Positions 51,475 through 59,940 are shown, numbered from the stretch's first letter. The stretch: 64,000 nucleotides of DNA from Bacteroidales bacterium (GCA_017482565.1 JAFUMO010000050.1:1-64000); one strand, 5' to 3'. The notes: generated from the letters alone by a model not told the origin. Program-made: numbers and translations.

Positions 51475-51523
51475 ACAACTCCCTCTCCCACTCTTCGTCC
51501 TAAATCTAGTTGTTCTGCCAGCT

Positions 51524-51919
51524 TCAGTCATTTGAAGAGTCTTTTTTCTTGCTGATGTATTTTGTTTTAACATCACTTACAAACTGCCTCTTGGATTCAG
51601 GCATCTGATCATATTTTGCTATCGGTTTCCTATATTTCTTTACAACAATAATATCCTCCCCTAAAACCGATTCTATCTTTGCAATGGTAGCAATTGTAAA
51701 ATTATGCTGACCACTCATCCATTTGGAAATCTCTGCATTCTTTTTCCCCATTGCAACAGCAAAATCTGTCTTGCTCCATCCTTTGCGCTCAAGGATCTCA
51801 TTAATGTGTGCAGCAATAGCAAACGAATGGGAACTCATACGCCTGCTCTCTTCAGGTATCCTGGAATATAACTCGTCAAACATAGGATCAGAGTAATATA
51901 CTGTTGCCATATCAGTCAA
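51524..51919 (-). CDS. XRE-family antitoxin
   Basis: A 131-residue protein with a central helix-turn-helix (LERKGWSKTDFAVAMGKKNAEISKWMSG, in parts) and flexible ends. It lies after, and overlaps by eight bases, a gene for a putative toxin, the order seen in HigB/HigA-type modules where the toxin comes first. It probably neutralises the toxin and represses the shared promoter. The C-terminal basic tail is long for this family. Confidence 0.68.
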   Translation of the reverse strand: MTDMATVYYSDPMFDELYSRIPEESRRMSSHSFAIAAHINEILERKGWSKTDFAVAMGKKNAEISKWMSGQHNFTIATIAKIESVLGEDIIVVKKYRKPIAKYDQMPESKRQFVSDVKTKYISKKKDSSND

Positions 51920-52403
51920 TATATAAAATTAGATTGTAAATTTCTTGTGGTAAATTTTTTCCCTCTCTCTCCATATTCATCAATTCTCTATCAATACTCT
52001 GCAGAATAGAGATATGACTGTGCAATTTTTCATCCTCCTCATAAGACCTTGTTGTCTTAAGTCCCCCACCTCCTACTATCAACAATTCATTTGAAATACG
52101 GATACAATATAGCCTTAATGTCCCATGCATTTTACTCTTATTGGAAGAAAACAATGGAATAGCACAAACCCTGTCACCGATTCCTCCTTCAGGTCTAAAG
52201 AAAGATTCCTTTACACCTTCCTGTACAATCCCGGCCAATGATTTTATTATCTGCTCAAAATCCTTCTGTAAAGAGATATTATCCACATCTTTAAATGCAA
52301 TCAAAAACTCCTGCAATTCAGTAGTTTCTTTCCCCTCCAACCTTATAGAGAATATCTCCGCAAACTCCGTCAACTTAAATGGAACAAACTCAACCTGCCT
52401 CAT
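51912..52403 (-). CDS. Putative type II toxin (HigB/gp49-like)
   Basis: A 163-residue protein whose middle reads HGTLRLYCIRISNELLIVGGGGLK, the strand pattern of the RelE/HigB-like fold where the toxin of phage gp49 type has LR.....G..R.....  It is followed by an XRE gene with an eight-base overlap. I infer an mRNA interferase, but the catalytic residues are not certain. The pair has its own promoter at 52427-52457. Confidence 0.55.
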   Translation of the reverse strand: MRQVEFVPFKLTEFAEIFSIRLEGKETTELQEFLIAFKDVDNISLQKDFEQIIKSLAGIVQEGVKESFFRPEGGIGDRVCAIPLFSSNKSKMHGTLRLYCIRISNELLIVGGGGLKTTRSYEEDEKLHSHISILQSIDRELMNMEREGKNLPQEIYNLILYID

Positions 52404-52426
52404 ATTCAGCCCTATTATCTAAAATA

Positions 52427-52457
52427 CAAATATAGGTATAACATTGTATAAAACAAT
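52427..52457 (-). promoter_or_regulatory. Promoter of the toxin-antitoxin pair
   Basis: On the minus strand ATTG (52454-52457), a 19-base spacer and TATATTTG (52427-52434). One mismatch to the consensus. Confidence 0.65.
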
Positions 52458-52545
52458 AAGTTTTCAGAAATATTTTTAACTTTTAAGTTAAAAGACAATA
52501 TGGGATTAATAAGCTATACACTTCGTATAATAATCAGCATTCCCT

Positions 52546-53112
52546 TTAATCCCAAGGCTCCCATCCTTCATAATCTACTGCATCCTCAGAGTCTGCAATG
52601 TCTTCTATAGTGCCTTCATGGAGGGTTTGGGTGGCGGAATCAGATGTGTCTTTTACGGCCTCCTCATAGACTTCATTGTCCATGTGGAAATAGCTGCTGT
52701 CAAGAGGATTGCTGTCGGAACCTAAAAAAATTGAAAGTATATTTTGGGGTGCAGCTGATTCATGGATATCTGAAATATTCTCTTCCCGACAATCCATGTC
52801 ATAGTGTAAAGAATCATCTTGGATGCTGAATTTATCATCAATGGAACGGGGCAATGTGCCACACAGGCGCTCTTCTTTTACATTTTTAGCATATCTGGAA
52901 TGAGGTATGACCCATTGGTGGAAAAATGCAATATAGGCATAAGGAATCTTTCCATCACGCAGGATTTTATATAATTTCCGCCTGCTGCCTTGAACTGTTG
53001 ATGTGAGAAGTCCTTTGGGGTATAGAAGATCCACTGCTTCATCAAAATCAATATATTGCACACGTTGGCCGGTAATATGCCTGTCTATGCATTTTATAAT
53101 CCTTTGCACCAT
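52546..53112 (-). CDS. Hypothetical protein, acidic C-terminal half
   Basis: I do not recognise this protein of 188 residues. The first about 90 residues are basic and could be a small DNA-binding fold (VQRIIKCIDRHITGQRVQYI, then GSRRKLYKILRDGKIPYAYI, which resembles an excisionase-like helix-turn-helix). The rest is acidic and probably disordered. The start is ATG 53112 because AGGAG precedes it and a TATCTTTG promoter box (53149-53156) lies between it and the earlier in-frame ATG at 53178. It is divergent from the steroid dehydrogenase-like gene. Confidence 0.5.
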   Translation of the reverse strand: MVQRIIKCIDRHITGQRVQYIDFDEAVDLLYPKGLLTSTVQGSRRKLYKILRDGKIPYAYIAFFHQWVIPHSRYAKNVKEERLCGTLPRSIDDKFSIQDDSLHYDMDCREENISDIHESAAPQNILSIFLGSDSNPLDSSYFHMDNEVYEEAVKDTSDSATQTLHEGTIEDIADSEDAVDYEGWEPWD

Positions 53113-53148
53113 ACAAACTCCTGGGATCAGTTTAAAGTGTTTTCTTCC

Positions 53149-53156
53149 CAAAGATA
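53149..53156 (-). promoter_or_regulatory. -7 element for the acidic hypothetical protein
   Basis: TATCTTTG on the minus strand, 37 bases upstream of ATG 53112. No -33 box was found. Confidence 0.4.
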
Positions 53157-53207
53157 CGGAATTAAACTTATTGTTCACCTTTCCAAACCTTTACCCGCCC
53201 ACCGTTG

Positions 53208-53232
53208 TTAAGTGTAATAGTAACACTTTAAT
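53208..53232. promoter_or_regulatory. Palindrome upstream of the SDR gene
   Basis: TTAAGTGT and ACACTTTAA form a near-perfect inverted repeat around AATAGTA, ten bases before the SDR start region. A transcription factor site is likely by shape and place. Confidence 0.4.
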
Positions 53233-53242
53233 AATGATATAT

Positions 53243-54013
53243 ATGAAAAAGTTGGTGAATAAGGTTGCTCTCATTACGGGAGCATCAAGCGGAATAGGCA
53301 GGGCTACTGCGGAGAGGTTTGTGAAGGAGGGGGCCAAAGTGATAATTGCAGACCATAATCCGGAGAGGGCCCAAAAGCTGGCCGCATCTTTGAGGGATAA
53401 TGAGTTCCATGCGGAGGCGGTGATGTTTGAGGCCTCTGACAAGAGGTGCGCGGCAAGGGCTGTTGACAAGGCCATTGAGCTGTTTGGAGGAATTGACTGC
53501 ATAGTGAACAATATAGGAGGGAGTGACCTCTCAAAGGATTTGTCTGCAGGAGAACTGGATATCAATTATTTTGATGAGGTTATGCATGTGAATCTGCGGA
53601 GCATGATTGCCACCGCACAGGCTGCCCTACCCTACATGATTGGCCGCAAGGAAGGATGCTTTGTGAATGTGGCTTCCATCAGCGGTTTTCTGGGAGATTC
53701 CAGAGGTACCCTGTACGGGATAGGCAAGGCCGGAGTGATAAACCTTACCCGATATATTGCCACCCAGTATGGCAAATACGGGATCCGCTGCAATGCTGTG
53801 GCCCCGGGACTCATCCTCACCCCTGCCGCAGTGGAAAACCTCACCCAGGAGGAAAGGGACAAGTTCCTCAGGCATAATTCTCTGCCATATGCAGGGAAGC
53901 CGGAAGACATTGCAAATGTAATTACATTCCTGGCCGGTGAGGATGCAAGGTACATCACCGGACAAACCATTGTGGCAGATGGAGGCATGAGCTGCCATAA
54001 TCCTACATTATAA
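53243..54013 (+). CDS. 7-alpha-hydroxysteroid dehydrogenase-like SDR
   Basis: A 256-residue short-chain dehydrogenase with the NAD(P) motif GASSGIGRA, NNIGG, the catalytic serine in VNVASISGF and the YxxxK dyad in YGIGKAG. Several features closely resemble, from memory, the 7-alpha-HSDH of Bacteroides fragilis: YFDEVMHVNLRS, KAGVINLTRYIATQ, IRCNAVAPGLILTPAA and ITGQTIVADGG with HNPT at the end. The start is ATG 53243, since the longer frame has no SDR homology before MKKLVNKVALITG. It could act on the 7-OH of bile acids, or be a general SDR; the former is plausible for a gut organism. Confidence 0.65.
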   Translation: MKKLVNKVALITGASSGIGRATAERFVKEGAKVIIADHNPERAQKLAASLRDNEFHAEAVMFEASDKRCAARAVDKAIELFGGIDCIVNNIGGSDLSKDLSAGELDINYFDEVMHVNLRSMIATAQAALPYMIGRKEGCFVNVASISGFLGDSRGTLYGIGKAGVINLTRYIATQYGKYGIRCNAVAPGLILTPAAVENLTQEERDKFLRHNSLPYAGKPEDIANVITFLAGEDARYITGQTIVADGGMSCHNPTL

Positions 54014-54042
54014 AAAAGTTGGGGCACTTGAACGTGCCCCAA
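54013..54042 (-). terminator. Terminator of atoE, shared with the SDR gene
   Basis: TTGGGGCAC (54019-54027) pairs with GTGCCCCAA (54034-54042). On the minus strand it is followed by CTTTTTT. The gene on each side ends within 10 bases of it. Confidence 0.88.
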
Positions 54043-54047
54043 TCTGC

Positions 54048-55436
54048 TTATACCAGGAACAGGAATCCCAGCACCACTATAATCCCTACAATAAAGAGGT
54101 CTATCAGGCAGTAGCCCATTATATCCTTGGCATCCAGTTTGGCGATTGCAAGGGCCGGAAGTGCCCAGAACGGCTGGATGAGATTGGTCCAGGCGTCACC
54201 ATAGGCAATTGCCATACCGGTTACCGAAGGGTCAACACCCAGCTGCACGCCTGCAGGAAGCATGATTGGTGCCTGGACTGCCCACTGCCCTCCTCCGCTC
54301 GGTACAAATATGTTCACCAATCCGGCGCTCAGGAAAGAGAGCATAGGGAATGTGGTCTCGTTTGAGATTGCAACACAAGCCTCACTAATCTGTCCCGCAA
54401 GTGATACGCCCTCTGCGGAAGATGAGGTCATAATCCCCATAATTCCTGCGTAGAATGGGAACTGCAGCAATATGCCCGCACATGAAGAAGATGACTTTGT
54501 AACCGCTTTTACATACTTTATAGGGGTTTTATGAAGCACTATCCCAAGGAACATGAACAGCATGATCACACTATTCAGATCCAGTCCACCCTTATCCACA
54601 AACAGTCTGATACAAAGATAACCCAATCCCATAACAGCCACTATTCCCGACAGCACAACGCTGTTGTTCAGCTTTTCAGATGGGGTAAGTCTCCACTCCA
54701 ATTTACACTCCTTTTCCCCTGTTGCACCACACAGTTCCCTCTCTTGAAGATCCTCTTCTTCCCCAAGAAGTGCAGGATCCACACAGAAAGTCTTGTCGGG
54801 AGAAGGATGCATGATTGTATTTACAACCGTAAGGGCAGCAATGATAACAAATGCAATGATAAGATTATATGTAGCAAAGATTGTCTGGGAAATTGGAATT
54901 GCATCAATAATTGTTCCTCTTGAAACTTCCACCAGTGAGGCCCCTTCTGTAGCCATTGCAAGGGGAATTGAAGCAGAAAGGCCAGAGTGCCAAACCACAA
55001 AACCGCTGTATGCAGATGCAATAAGAAGTCTGTAGTCAACCCCTTTAACCTGCCTTGCAATCTCCTTTGCAAATATTGCTCCCACTATGAGGCCGAACCC
55101 CCAGTTGATCCAGCAAGCAATTGAAGAGACCAAAGTAACAGTAGTAATTGCTGCAGCAGGTGACTGCGGGAATGCAGCCATCTTGCGCAATCCCTTCTTA
55201 ATAAGAGGAGCATCAGCAAGAGCCGAACCGCATACCAGCACCAGAGCCATCTGCATTGAAAAGGCCAGCAAGCTCCATACACCACCGCCCCAATTTCCAA
55301 TCACCTCCACAGGTGTCTGCCCTGTTGAGAACATGGCCGCCAAAGCAGCCACTATGGTAAGAATAATTGCAAAGACAAAAGGATCGGGAAGATACTTCCT
55401 TATGAACTTCACCGACAAATCAATAAGTTTTCCCAT
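54048..55436 (-). CDS. atoE: Short-chain fatty acid transporter (AtoE family)
   Basis: A 462-residue membrane transporter with about 12 helices. The family-specific start is KFIRKYLPDPFVFAIILTIVAALA in parts; VVWHSGLSASIPLAMAT and IPSGGGQWAVQAP-like (FVPSGGGQWAVQAPIM) are conserved. It moves short-chain fatty acids such as butyrate or acetoacetate. It lies near the lysine-to-butyrate cluster, so butyrate export is a natural inference. It is a single-gene transcript with a terminator downstream. Confidence 0.88.
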   Translation of the reverse strand: MGKLIDLSVKFIRKYLPDPFVFAIILTIVAALAAMFSTGQTPVEVIGNWGGGVWSLLAFSMQMALVLVCGSALADAPLIKKGLRKMAAFPQSPAAAITTVTLVSSIACWINWGFGLIVGAIFAKEIARQVKGVDYRLLIASAYSGFVVWHSGLSASIPLAMATEGASLVEVSRGTIIDAIPISQTIFATYNLIIAFVIIAALTVVNTIMHPSPDKTFCVDPALLGEEEDLQERELCGATGEKECKLEWRLTPSEKLNNSVVLSGIVAVMGLGYLCIRLFVDKGGLDLNSVIMLFMFLGIVLHKTPIKYVKAVTKSSSSCAGILLQFPFYAGIMGIMTSSSAEGVSLAGQISEACVAISNETTFPMLSFLSAGLVNIFVPSGGGQWAVQAPIMLPAGVQLGVDPSVTGMAIAYGDAWTNLIQPFWALPALAIAKLDAKDIMGYCLIDLFIVGIIVVLGFLFLV

Positions 55437-55631
55437 AATATAAAAATTTCATCCACAACTGAATTTTCGCAAAGAAAAGTGGCTCACCCGCCACCCAATC
55501 CGCAAATTTACAAAAAATGTCCCCGTCCCGCACATAAACCACCTCCAAAATCTGCTCCGCAGCAAGAATGCCTACCACCGGGGCCCCCCACCAAAATCTG
55601 CCCTGCAGCAAGAATCTCTTCAACCAGAACA

Positions 55632-55660
55632 TAAAAAAAGCCCTCTGGATTCCAGAGAGC
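55632..55660 (-). terminator. Terminator of the CxxC-repeat lipoprotein gene
   Basis: On the minus strand CTCTGG pairs with CCAGAG around a three-base loop, followed by CTTTTTTT, 25 bases past the stop. Confidence 0.75.
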
Positions 55661-55684
55661 CTTATATAACAGCTGACAGGATCA

Positions 55685-56107
55685 TTACTTTGCCTGCACC
55701 GCAGTTTTGGCAGCCTCAGCCTGCTTGCATTTCTCACATTTCTGGTCAGCAGGCTTGTTGCACTCGTGAGCCTGGCCCTCTGCATTATTTTTACAGCCTT
55801 CACACTTGTGGTCAACCTGAGCCTCAGCTGTAGCCTTCTTCTCACAGTTTGCACACTTGTGGGCAGCCTGAGCCTCTGCTGTAGCCTTCTTCGCACAATT
55901 TGCACATTTATGCACGGCCTGGGCCTCAGCAGTCGCATTCTTCGCACAGTTTGCACATTTGTGGGCAGCCTGGGCCTCAGCAGCTTTTGTACACTCAGTG
56001 CACTCGTGGGCAGCTTTAGTCCCGGCAGCAGCCTCTTTGTTTGCGTTTGAATTTCCACATGCAGCGAAACAGAATGCTGAAACTGCAATAAGCATCAATT
56101 TTTTCAT
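55685..56107 (-). CDS. Lipoprotein of tandem CxxC repeats
   Basis: A 140-residue lipoprotein. The signal peptide MKKLMLIAVSAFCFAAC ends in the lipobox cysteine C17. The mature part is a tandem repeat of 17 residues with the core HKCANCAKKATAEAQ; CxxC pairs fall at 36-39, 51-54, 68-71, 85-88, 102-105 and 124-127, with a lone C116. The spacing is exactly 17 from 51 to 102. Most pairs follow a histidine. Such H-x-CxxC repeats could bind metals (zinc, iron, copper) or haem-like ligands at the cell surface; I do not know the family. It has a strong promoter and its own terminator, so it is expressed alone. Confidence 0.8.
   Translation of the reverse strand: MKKLMLIAVSAFCFAACGNSNANKEAAAGTKAAHECTECTKAAEAQAAHKCANCAKNATAEAQAVHKCANCAKKATAEAQAAHKCANCEKKATAEAQVDHKCEGCKNNAEGQAHECNKPADQKCEKCKQAEAAKTAVQAK
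55735..56009. repeat. 51-bp tandem repeat inside the lipoprotein gene
   Basis: The gene contains near-identical 51-base units encoding AAHKCANCAKKATAEAQ-type segments, with three clear copies and flanking degenerate ones. Copy number is likely to vary between strains. Confidence 0.75.
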
Positions 56108-56154
56108 GGTAGTGTATATTTAAGGTTTATAATTTACTTTTTTAGTTCAACAGA

Positions 56155-56186
56155 CAAATCTATATAAAATGAAAAAGAATTACAAA
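56155..56186 (-). promoter_or_regulatory. Promoter of the CxxC-repeat lipoprotein gene
   Basis: On the minus strand TTTG (56183-56186), a 20-base spacer and TAGATTTG (56155-56162): an exact consensus match. The predicted start is near 56148. Confidence 0.75.
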
Positions 56187-56221
56187 TTTTAACCTTAAAA
56201 TACCAAATTATGGGTATAAGA

Positions 56222-56264
56222 CACCCGGATAGAATGTAAGTGACTCATACACACTATCCGGGTG
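56222..56264 (-). terminator. Hairpin after etfA
   Basis: CACCCGGATAG (56222-56232) and CTATCCGGGTG (56254-56264) are perfect complements. The T-run after it is weak, so the end of the lysine cluster transcript may leak. Confidence 0.55.
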
Positions 56265-56298
56265 AAATATTTACAAGTAACGGATTATAAACCCATTA

Positions 56299-57315
56299 CT
56301 ATTTCTTGATCTCTTTTGCCAATCTCTCAGTAAGCATAGGGACAATCTTGTTGGCATCGCCAACAATACCAAGGTCTGCTACCTGGAAAATAGGAGCAAA
56401 CTTGTCCTTGTTGATAGCGATGATAAGCTCAGACTCCTCCATACCTGCCAAGTGCTGGATAGCACCTGAGATACCGCAAGCAAGGTATAGGTCCGGACGT
56501 ACAGTCTTACCTGTCTGGCCAACCTGTCTGTCATGATCCATGATGCCGGCATCAACCATAGCACGTGAAGATGAAACCTCACCACCTATAACCTCTGCAA
56601 GAGCAGCAAGTTTCTCAAAGTTCTCCTTGTTGCCTACACCTCTACCGCCAGATACAAGTACCTTAGCCTCAGTAATGTCAACAAGACCTTTCTCAGCCTT
56701 AACTGTCTCAAGGAGCTTAACTGCAAATTTGGATGCATCAAATGTAGCGGTAAAAGGAATGATGTTACCTGTTCTGCTTGCATCCTTCTCCTTCTTCTGC
56801 ATAACGCCAGGACGTACTGTAGCCATCTGTACACCCTCTTTTGCAGCAACAATGGTAGCCATAAGGTTACCGCCGAATGCAGGACGGGTCATCATAAGCT
56901 TTCTTGCCTCCAGCTTAGGATCTGAACCGTCTGAAATCTCAAGTTTGGTACAGTCTGCTGTAAGACCTTTCTCCAGTCTTGCAGAAAGCCTTGGAGCCAA
57001 GTCTCGGCCGATGGTAGTTGCACCGAACAAAACGATATCTGGATTCATAGCTGTGATAACCTGGTATACAGCCTGAGTATACTGCTCAGTTACATAATCT
57101 TTAAGTTCAGGAGCATCAACTACTATAACGTCATCTGCACCGTAAGCTATCAGCTCATTAGCCTGATCAGCAATGTTATGGCCAGCGAAAATAGCAACAA
57201 CTTTATCGCCCAAAACATCAGCCAAATCCCTTGCTTTGCCTATAAGCTCAAGAGCAACAGGTTGTATAACACCCTCTCTCTGCTCTGCGAATACATATAC
57301 ATTCTTATTATTCAT
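56299..57315 (-). CDS. etfA: Electron transfer flavoprotein alpha subunit
   Basis: A 338-residue EtfA. The N-terminal half is the alpha-type adenine nucleotide-hydrolase-like fold. The C-terminal FAD domain shows SGGRGVGNKENFE, then SRAMVDAGIMDHDRQVGQTGKTVRP (in parts), and ends IQHLAGMEESELIIAINKD and PIFQVADLGIVGD. It carries electrons to or from the acyl-CoA dehydrogenase encoded upstream. Its length is compatible with the butyryl-CoA dehydrogenase/Etf bifurcating type, though this cannot be proved from sequence alone. It is last in the kam cluster. Confidence 0.92.
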   Translation of the reverse strand: MNNKNVYVFAEQREGVIQPVALELIGKARDLADVLGDKVVAIFAGHNIADQANELIAYGADDVIVVDAPELKDYVTEQYTQAVYQVITAMNPDIVLFGATTIGRDLAPRLSARLEKGLTADCTKLEISDGSDPKLEARKLMMTRPAFGGNLMATIVAAKEGVQMATVRPGVMQKKEKDASRTGNIIPFTATFDASKFAVKLLETVKAEKGLVDITEAKVLVSGGRGVGNKENFEKLAALAEVIGGEVSSSRAMVDAGIMDHDRQVGQTGKTVRPDLYLACGISGAIQHLAGMEESELIIAINKDKFAPIFQVADLGIVGDANKIVPMLTERLAKEIKK

Positions 57316-57335
57316 TTCTTCTTAAGTTTTGGCGA

Positions 57336-58115
57336 TTAAATGATAAATTTCTCTTTAAGTTTGCTTACGATCAAGCCAACTGCATGCTCAGCATCAACCT
57401 CGTGAACCTCACCAGCAGCCTTAACACCTTTAGTGAATGATTTGTAAACTCTTGTACCTGATCCTTTCAAACCAAGCATCTCAAGAGGGAGATTTACTTT
57501 ATCAACACCCCATACAGCAACTGGCTTGTCAAATGCATCAACGATACCAGCCACATTCATATAACGTGCCTTGAAACCGCTTGCAAGAGCAGTAAGAAGA
57601 ACAGGACCGGCTACCTCAAGCATCTGGTAACCCTCTTCTGTCTCTTTCTTTACCAAGAATTTGCCATCTTTATACTCAAGACCTGCAACGTATGAAACCT
57701 GTGGGAGGCCAAGGTGCTCAGCAATCTGAGGACCTACCTGAGCTGTATCACCGTCAATTGCCTGACGGCCTGCAATGATGAGGTCATACTCAAGGTTCTT
57801 CAATGCAGCAGCAATAGTGTGTGATGTAGCCAAAGTATCAGCGCCACCAAACTCTCTACCGGTCAACAAAATAGCCTCATCAGCACCCATAGCGTAAGCC
57901 TCTCTTAGGATAGCATCTGCCTGAGGAGGGCCCATTGTAATTACTGTTACGTGTGCACCATACTGGTCTTTCAACTGTAGAGCCATCTCCAAGCCACCTT
58001 TATCATCAGGGTTCATAATGCTTGGAACGCCGTCACGGATAAGTGTACCTGTTACAGGGTTAATCTTGATTACTGTAGTGTCAGGTACTTGTTTAATACA
58101 AACTACTATTTTCAT
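57336..58115 (-). CDS. etfB: Electron transfer flavoprotein beta subunit
   Basis: A 259-residue EtfB. It begins KIVVCIKQVPDTTVIKINPVTG and contains VITMGPPQADAILREAYAMGADEAILL. The conserved AMP/FAD region DLIIAGRQAIDGDTAQVGPQ follows, where anaerobic bifurcating forms bind a second FAD. The gene lies 20 bases before etfA and 11 bases after the dehydrogenase. Together with Bcd the complex would couple crotonyl-CoA reduction by NADH to ferredoxin reduction. Confidence 0.92.
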   Translation of the reverse strand: MKIVVCIKQVPDTTVIKINPVTGTLIRDGVPSIMNPDDKGGLEMALQLKDQYGAHVTVITMGPPQADAILREAYAMGADEAILLTGREFGGADTLATSHTIAAALKNLEYDLIIAGRQAIDGDTAQVGPQIAEHLGLPQVSYVAGLEYKDGKFLVKKETEEGYQMLEVAGPVLLTALASGFKARYMNVAGIVDAFDKPVAVWGVDKVNLPLEMLGLKGSGTRVYKSFTKGVKAAGEVHEVDAEHAVGLIVSKLKEKFII

Positions 58116-58126
58116 ACTGTGTGATT

Positions 58127-59266
58127 TTACTTAAATAATTTTGCTGCAATTACCATTCTCTGAACCTCTGAAGTTCCCTCGTAGATCTCGGTGATCTTAG
58201 CATCACGCATCATTCTCTCAACAGGATACTCTCTTGTGTAACCGTAACCGCCGTGGAACTGTACAGCCTTGGTAGTTACCTCCATTGCAGTTTCAGCTGC
58301 GAACAATTTACACATGGCAGCATCAGCTGAGAAAGGCTGGCCCATATCCTGTTTCCAGGCTGCAGATCTTACCAGAAGGCGTGCTGCCTGTACTTTGGTC
58401 TCAAGATCAGCCATCTGGAACTGGGTATTCTGGAATGCAGAAATAGATCTGCCGAACTGTTTCCTCTCTTTAGTATATTTTACAGTCTCATCCATAGCGC
58501 CCTGAGCTATACCAAGAGCCTGTGATGCGATACCGATACGGCCACCGTCCAAAGTCTTCATTGCAACCTTGAAGCCCTCACCCATCTTGCCGAGCATATT
58601 TGCCTTAGGAACGCGGCAGTTCTCAAATATAAGCTCACAAGTAGCAGAACCTCTGATACCAAGTTTATGCTCCTTCTTACCGATAGAGACACCAGGAGTA
58701 CCTGCCTCTACAATGAAAGTAGTGATACCTTTGTTCCCTTTTGACTTGTCAGTCATGGTGGCAAAAACATATACGTGTGCTGGACATGCATAGGTAATGA
58801 AGATCTTGCTTCCGTTAAGGATATAGTCATCACCGTCCTCTACTGCGGTTGTCTGCTGGCCTGCAGCATCGGTACCTGCGTTTGGCTCTGTAAGACCAAA
58901 GGCACCAATCCACTCACCGCTTGCAAGTTTTGGAAGGTATTTCTGTTTCTGCTCCTCAGTACCGAACTCCCAAATTGGAGACATACACAATGAAGTGTGA
59001 GCTGAAAGAATTACACCGGTAGTGGCACATACTCTTGAAAGCTCCTCAACAGCTATAGAATACATGATATGGTCACCACCAGCACCACCATAGTTTTTAG
59101 GAATGTAGATACCAAACAGACCTAATTTTGCCATTTTCTCAACGGTCTCCATAGGGAATCTCTCAGTATCATCCACCTCTGCAGCAAGAGGTTTTACCTC
59201 TTTCTCAGCAAATTCTCTAATCATTTGCTGGAACAATTGCTGTGTTTTAGTAAGTCCGAAATTCAT
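58127..59266 (-). CDS. bcd: Acyl-CoA dehydrogenase (butyryl-CoA dehydrogenase type)
   Basis: A 379-residue flavoenzyme. The substrate and FAD regions are GAFGLTEPNAGTDAAGQ, HKLGIRGSATCELIFENC and GGYGYTREYPVERMMRDAKI, and the catalytic glutamate lies in IYEGTSEVQRMVIA near the C-terminus. In this cluster it reduces crotonyl-CoA to butyryl-CoA with electrons from EtfAB. It precedes etfBA and follows atoA with an 11-base gap. Confidence 0.92.
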   Translation of the reverse strand: MNFGLTKTQQLFQQMIREFAEKEVKPLAAEVDDTERFPMETVEKMAKLGLFGIYIPKNYGGAGGDHIMYSIAVEELSRVCATTGVILSAHTSLCMSPIWEFGTEEQKQKYLPKLASGEWIGAFGLTEPNAGTDAAGQQTTAVEDGDDYILNGSKIFITYACPAHVYVFATMTDKSKGNKGITTFIVEAGTPGVSIGKKEHKLGIRGSATCELIFENCRVPKANMLGKMGEGFKVAMKTLDGGRIGIASQALGIAQGAMDETVKYTKERKQFGRSISAFQNTQFQMADLETKVQAARLLVRSAAWKQDMGQPFSADAAMCKLFAAETAMEVTTKAVQFHGGYGYTREYPVERMMRDAKITEIYEGTSEVQRMVIAAKLFK

Positions 59267-59277
59267 ACTTTAGTTAT

Positions 59278-59940
59278 TTAATTTAAGTTTACCTGTTTTA
59301 AGTTTTCAGAAATGATAAGCTGAGCCTCTGTGGCAGCCTGTACCTGCTCTACAGTGAACTCCGGGTTAATCTCAGTAAGAACAATGCCCTGTGGGGTAAC
59401 CTCCATTACACCCATCTCAGTGATAATCATGTTCACCTGGCCTGCTGCTGTAAGCGGAAGACGGCATTTTTTAAGAATCTTATGGTTCCCTTTTGCTGTA
59501 TGCTCCATAGTGAGGATAACCTTCTTGGCACCAACGAGCAGATCCATAGCCCCACCCATACCTGGGGTCTTCTTGCCTGGGATCATCCAGTTTGCCAAGT
59601 CACCTTTCTCATCTACCTCCAGTGCACCAAGAAAAGTTACATTAACGTGACCGCCTCTGATTACACCGAAACTTGTAGCTGAATCAAATGAAGCCGCACC
59701 TGGCTGATAAGTAATGTATCCACCACCTGCATTTACCCAATGCGGATCCTCTGTACCTTCTGCAGGTGTAGGGCCCATACCGAGCAAACCGTTCTCAGAC
59801 TGCAATGTAACACTCACACCCTCTGGAAGGTAGTTAGGGATAATGGTTGGAAGGCCTATACCCAAGTTAACTACATCACCGTCTTTAATCTCTAGAGCTG
59901 CCCTCTTGGCAATAAATTCTCTAATCTGATTCTTGTCCAT
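59278..59940 (-). CDS. atoA: Butyryl-CoA:acetoacetate CoA-transferase beta subunit
   Basis: A 220-residue CoA-transferase subunit B. The start (RAALEIKDGDVVNLGIGLPTIIPNYLP) and the catalytic glutamate in the SENGLLGMGP loop are typical. Such enzymes move CoA from butyryl-CoA to acetoacetate in lysine fermentation. The partner alpha subunit (AtoD) is not in this window. In Porphyromonas gingivalis, as I recall it, the two genes lie at opposite ends of the same cluster, so atoD is expected beyond the right edge. Confidence 0.88.
   Translation of the reverse strand: MDKNQIREFIAKRAALEIKDGDVVNLGIGLPTIIPNYLPEGVSVTLQSENGLLGMGPTPAEGTEDPHWVNAGGGYITYQPGAASFDSATSFGVIRGGHVNVTFLGALEVDEKGDLANWMIPGKKTPGMGGAMDLLVGAKKVILTMEHTAKGNHKILKKCRLPLTAAGQVNMIITEMGVMEVTPQGIVLTEINPEFTVEQVQAATEAQLIISENLKQVNLN

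Noticed and set aside
55420..56088. A 222-residue ORF on the minus strand overlapping the lipoprotein gene.
   Set aside because: It is the shifted frame of the 51-base repeats. It lacks a promoter, signal peptide or known domain, while the lipoprotein frame has all of these.
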